From Paenibacillus sp. FSL R10-2734 (GTDB lineage: Bacteria; Bacillota; Bacilli; Paenibacillales; Paenibacillaceae): DNA of 64,000 nt. The DNA lies in NCBI RefSeq assembly GCF_037963865.1, contig NZ_CP150170.1:930001-994000 (forward strand), written 5' to 3'. Below the pieces are notes generated by a model that saw only the letters and a list, made by a program, of their open reading frames with translations, ran no database searches and was not told the DNA's origin. Of this stretch, positions 61,100-64,000 are shown one piece after another (position 1 is the first letter of the stretch; the number at the start of each line of letters is the position of its first letter). Made by a program: the position numbers and the translations under genes.

Positions 61100-61378
61100 C
61101 TAGGCTCTATTACCCTGATTATGTAATAATGAATCACTTCGTTTTAATAAGTCTGCTTTACGGACGACAGCGGCAACTATAAAATATAAATAGACGCCCT
61201 GATCCATGGGGAACGGAGCCGCTTTTTTCTCAGCTACGGTAGAAGTTAGACCGAAATAAGAGGTAGAGTATACAGTGACTTTATCACGATGCAACGTCAA
61301 TGTGTTTGCTTGCTCCAAGCCCTGTTTTGGGATGATACTGGATGGAATAATGACACATATATTACAGGGGATGTACAC
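61100..61378 (-). CDS. Small hypothetical protein
   Basis: Up to 92 residues. I do not recognise it. The C-terminal half (VYSTSYFGLTSTVAEKKAAP, then YLYFIVAAVVRKADLLKRSD) reads like real protein, and a strong hairpin sits right after the stop. The start is doubtful: GTG 61378 has no ribosome site, and a TTG near 61300 with GGAG upstream would give about 65 residues. Antisense-strand noise cannot be excluded. Confidence 0.4.
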   Translation of the reverse strand: MYIPCNICVIIPSSIIPKQGLEQANTLTLHRDKVTVYSTSYFGLTSTVAEKKAAPFPMDQGVYLYFIVAAVVRKADLLKRSDSLLHNQGNRA

Positions 61379-61383
61379 TACTT

Positions 61384-62604
61384 ATGAAGTTTTTACAGGC
61401 TTATCCTAAAGAAGTTAAAATATTTTTAATCGCCAGCCTTATTAACGCAACGGGTAGTGCATTGATGTGGCCACTTGTCACGATGTATGTTTTTGATGAG
61501 CTTGGACGCAGCATGTCGGATGCTGGACTAGTGATTCTTATTCAATCGGTTGGAGGGATCGTGGGTCAATTACTCGGGGGCTCACTCTATCATAAGGTGG
61601 GTGTAAACCGGCTGATTGTCGGAGCGCTGGCCATGAATGCACTTGCGCTGTTCACTTTGCCAGCAGCAAGTAACAACTGGATTTTGTTTATGGCCGCAAT
61701 GGGACTAGTAGGACTTTTTAATTCACTGTCATTACCTGCGATTCAGGCGTTTATCGGCTTTCGTTTTACGAAGCAGCGCGGAGAGCTGTTTAATGTTATT
61801 TATGTCGCCAATAATATTGGAGTAGCACTGGGTACGGCGTTAAGTGGTTTTCTGGCCGATATTTCTTATATGCTCAGCTTTGTGATGAACGGCGTAACTT
61901 CAGCGGTATTTGCGGTATTCTTTTTTGTATATCTCAAGAAAGTCGGAGGAGATTCTTCACAGGAGGTCGCAGAACACCAGAAGGCTGGTCCTGAGAAACA
62001 ATCCACATGGAAGCTAATGGGGCATACACGGATTTATCTTTATATGGGGATTGCCTCCATGTTCCTGCTGTTAGGGAACTCTATTTGGAATACAGGAGTA
62101 TCTCCATTCATTATTTCTGAAGGCTGGCCTAAGAAAACCTATGGTTTTCTCTGGACGCTGAACGGTATTCTTATCTTTGCGGCGCAGCCGCTCGTAACGG
62201 TGATTAAACGCTGGTTCGCGTCTACCTCAACGGCGCAAATGACAGTAAGTGCTCTATTTTATTTGGGTGGGTATGCTGTTCTTCTATGGATGCCGACCTA
62301 TTCAGGGCTAGTGCTTGGGATGGTACTCGCTACGCTTGGGGAAATGCTGATATCTCCAGCCATGCCTTCCTTTATTTCGGATCATGCGGGACGCAGTGCC
62401 CCATTCTATTTAGGGCTAAGTGGAGGCATGGGGGCAGTCGGCAGGGTGATTGGACCCTATTTAATGGGTAGGTTATACGATAGCGGGGGCTTAGCGCCTA
62501 CCGCATGGTTGGCATGTGCGATGGCGCTGCTGTCCGTAGGATTCTTCCTCGTTCATGCGTATATTAATCGCCGAGGCAATTCGCTGGAGCGGACTACAGG
62601 GTAG
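61384..62604 (+). CDS. MFS transporter, multidrug-type
   Basis: 406 residues, 12 membrane helices. It carries MFS-like segments: LGGSLYHKVGVNRLIVG after helix 2, GFLADISYMLSF, and AMPSFISDHAGRSAPFYLGLSGGMGAVGRVIGPYLMG in the second half (partly quoted). The class is drug:H+ antiporter-like; the substrate is unknown. ATG 61384 is preceded by CAGGGGAT at the long distance of about 12 bases. Confidence 0.85.
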   Translation: MKFLQAYPKEVKIFLIASLINATGSALMWPLVTMYVFDELGRSMSDAGLVILIQSVGGIVGQLLGGSLYHKVGVNRLIVGALAMNALALFTLPAASNNWILFMAAMGLVGLFNSLSLPAIQAFIGFRFTKQRGELFNVIYVANNIGVALGTALSGFLADISYMLSFVMNGVTSAVFAVFFFVYLKKVGGDSSQEVAEHQKAGPEKQSTWKLMGHTRIYLYMGIASMFLLLGNSIWNTGVSPFIISEGWPKKTYGFLWTLNGILIFAAQPLVTVIKRWFASTSTAQMTVSALFYLGGYAVLLWMPTYSGLVLGMVLATLGEMLISPAMPSFISDHAGRSAPFYLGLSGGMGAVGRVIGPYLMGRLYDSGGLAPTAWLACAMALLSVGFFLVHAYINRRGNSLERTTG

Positions 62605-62674
62605 TTATGCATGGTGGATTTAGTTGATCTGCTGTGAATTCTATAGAGGTGCGAGGCAAGGGGTGTACATCTTT

Positions 62675-63205
62675 ATGAAACTAAGCAATAGGGATAGGTT
62701 TATAATAAGGCTCTCAGAGATCAAAGATGTGCGGGAACTGATTCATCTGGACCATATGATCTGGACGGAGGACACTAGCCCGGGGCCATTAATGTGGCGT
62801 TCCCAAGAGGATTATCTACTGAATGCTCCCCCGGGTTCGCAGCTAGTAGCGCTACAGGATGACAAGCTGTGCGGATATGTTGGGTTTGGCTGTCCTAGTC
62901 GAATGGAGAGTAATAGGCATGTGTGTGAAGTCAATATTGCGGTTCATCCGGATTATCAACGTTTAGGTATTGGCCGACAGCTCATGGAGGCCATTAAGGA
63001 ACATGCTGCGGGGCATGCCATTCGTAAGCTTCGTCTACGCGTATTATCCTGTAATGAATCAGCGCTATCTTTTTATCGTAAATGCGGTTTTGTGGAAGAG
63101 GGACGTCTGCGGGAGGAGTTTTATCTTGGCGGCCGTTACGTGGATGAGATATTTATGTACTGCATGCTGACAGGAGGCAAAGGATATGGAGATCATCTCG
63201 CTTAA
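62675..63205 (+). CDS. GNAT-family N-acetyltransferase
   Basis: 176 residues with the acetyl-CoA motif VNIAVHPDYQRLGIGRQLMEAI and LRLRVLSCNESALSFYRKCGFVEEGRLREEF, typical of RimI/PaiA-like acetyltransferases acting on amines of small molecules or proteins. ATG 62675 follows AAGGGG with a 10-base gap. It overlaps the MOSC-domain gene by 20 bases and is probably co-transcribed with it. Confidence 0.87.
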   Translation: MKLSNRDRFIIRLSEIKDVRELIHLDHMIWTEDTSPGPLMWRSQEDYLLNAPPGSQLVALQDDKLCGYVGFGCPSRMESNRHVCEVNIAVHPDYQRLGIGRQLMEAIKEHAAGHAIRKLRLRVLSCNESALSFYRKCGFVEEGRLREEFYLGGRYVDEIFMYCMLTGGKGYGDHLA

Positions 63206-63830
63206 TGTGGGGCGGCCGGTAACGGTGGATTATCGGGGCAAGCCTTTGGAGACTGGGATTTATAAAATGCCTGTAGAGGGATCAATTCAACTACAAGTGA
63301 GCGGATTTGATGGAGATGGCCAAGCAGATCTTAAACATCATGGGGGCCCTGATAAGGCAGTTTGTGCCTATCCCATCGAGCATTATGCCTACTGGGAGAA
63401 GCAGCTTGGGAAGAAGCTCGAATACTCAGCCTTCGGAGAAAATATAACAACAGCGGGGCTTCTGGAGACAGAGGTATGCATTGGCGACGTGTACGAAATA
63501 GGCACTACTTTGCTGCAGGTGAGCCAGCCACGATATCCTTGCTTCAAAATCTCACAAAAGCACGGGCCTGCGGATTTACCAGCTCAAGTGCTGGATACCA
63601 GATACAGTGGGTTTTACTTGCGTGTGCTTCGTGAAGGAAAGATTTCAACCGGAGATGCAATTGTCAAAAAAGAAAATGGAGCTGGTAATGCGCCCGTGGC
63701 GCATGTACTGCATTTAATGCAGGCTGGTCTTCAAGAGGAAGCTGCTCTGGCAGAACTTGTGGAGCTGGACGTTCTCTCTGCCGTAGTTCGGAACAAGTTT
63801 AGGAAACAACTAGGTATGCCAGAGAGTTAG
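63186..63830 (+). CDS. MOSC-domain protein (YiiM-like)
   Basis: 214 residues: EIISLNVGRPVTVDYRGK, DGQADLKHHGGPDKAVCAYP, SAFGENITTAGL and the conserved cysteine in QPRYPCFKISQ. MOSC domains bind sulfur or molybdenum-cofactor sulfur; YiiM members take part in N-hydroxylated-compound reduction. The last 40 residues form a 3-alpha-like helical tail. ATG 63186 lies inside the end of the GNAT gene with GGAGGCAAAGGAT upstream. Confidence 0.9.
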   Translation: MEIISLNVGRPVTVDYRGKPLETGIYKMPVEGSIQLQVSGFDGDGQADLKHHGGPDKAVCAYPIEHYAYWEKQLGKKLEYSAFGENITTAGLLETEVCIGDVYEIGTTLLQVSQPRYPCFKISQKHGPADLPAQVLDTRYSGFYLRVLREGKISTGDAIVKKENGAGNAPVAHVLHLMQAGLQEEAALAELVELDVLSAVVRNKFRKQLGMPES

Positions 63831-63857
63831 ACCCTGTCTGGGACAGCTTACGAATAA

Positions 63858-64000
63858 ACCTGCAAAAGTACATTTTTTTATGATACGCGGAGGGTTAAAG
63901 CAATGATTCCTGCAAATCTGCAGGTATTCTTACTTCAGATGAAGTCACCGAGCTATAAGTGAGGATATACCTGTACATTCGCAGATTTAGGATTTAATGA
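63858..64000. repeat. Dispersed intergenic repeat, copy B (truncated by window end)
   Basis: Ungapped match to 9324-9466 with 14 differences in 143 bases (hand count). It begins ACCTGCAAAAGTACAT and contains the palindrome CCTGCAAATCTGCAGG. The right part, equivalent to 9467-9503, lies outside the window. Confidence 0.75.

Overview
The window is a stretch of low-to-medium GC Firmicutes chromosome, most likely from a Paenibacillus-like endospore former. The evidence is a gerKA-KB-KC-type germination operon, a Spo0E-like phosphatase, a lipoteichoic-acid synthase family enzyme, strong AGGAGG ribosome sites with many GTG/TTG starts, CidA/LrgA-CidB/LrgB genes with a divergent LysR regulator, and many U-tailed terminators. 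I see no prophage, transposase, CRISPR array, rRNA or tRNA. The species call is inference.

Layout. 1-2289: end of an aldo/keto reductase, a class-V aminotransferase and a DsrE-like protein. 2430-6451: a small membrane protein and an acetate/succinate-type transporter on the minus strand, then a divergent three-gene operon (UbiA prenyltransferase, unknown beta-rich protein, second UbiA prenyltransferase) with a perfect 7-1-7 Fur box just after its -10. 6616-13806: a Gfo/Idh/MocA oxidoreductase, a TcyP-like symporter, a possible small RNA, a dispersed repeat, an MDR reductase with divergent HxlR regulator, and an ABC transporter. 13942-25102: c-di-GMP enzyme, chemoreceptor, MarR regulator, LTA synthase, a Cas4-like nuclease/XPD-type helicase fusion, a second Gfo/Idh/MocA enzyme, and the CidAB-type pair. 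25215-28172: LysR regulator, Spo0E-like protein and an RRNPP-type peptide receptor whose 3' end overlaps a 40-codon secreted-peptide gene. 28293-34989: a MarR-controlled heterodimeric ABC exporter and an MMPL transporter.

35192-48829: heme monooxygenase-like protein, a 0.6-kb intergenic region full of palindromes, SDR enzyme, oxidase-Rieske fusion, germination operon, Fur/PerR-family regulator, second chemoreceptor, HemD-like protein, ThuA-like protein, phasin-like protein and an ABC1/UbiB kinase. 48830-58153: a structured leader before a DEAD-box helicase with a very GC-rich RGG tail, a VanY-type carboxypeptidase, a GC-rich AraC/GH38 mannosidase pair, glutathione peroxidase and formate-THF ligase. 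58347-60961: NADH oxidase and a formate/nitrite transporter, both preceded by GTGA-N6-TCAC palindromes in suggestive positions relative to their promoters. 61025-64000: a small unknown gene, an MFS transporter, a GNAT and a MOSC protein, and a second copy of the dispersed repeat cut by the window edge.

The two systems most worth following are the receptor/peptide cassette at 26696-28172, which looks like a cell-cell signalling module of the AimR/AloR kind, and the apparently iron-regulated double-prenyltransferase operon at 3650-6451, whose middle gene and product I cannot identify.
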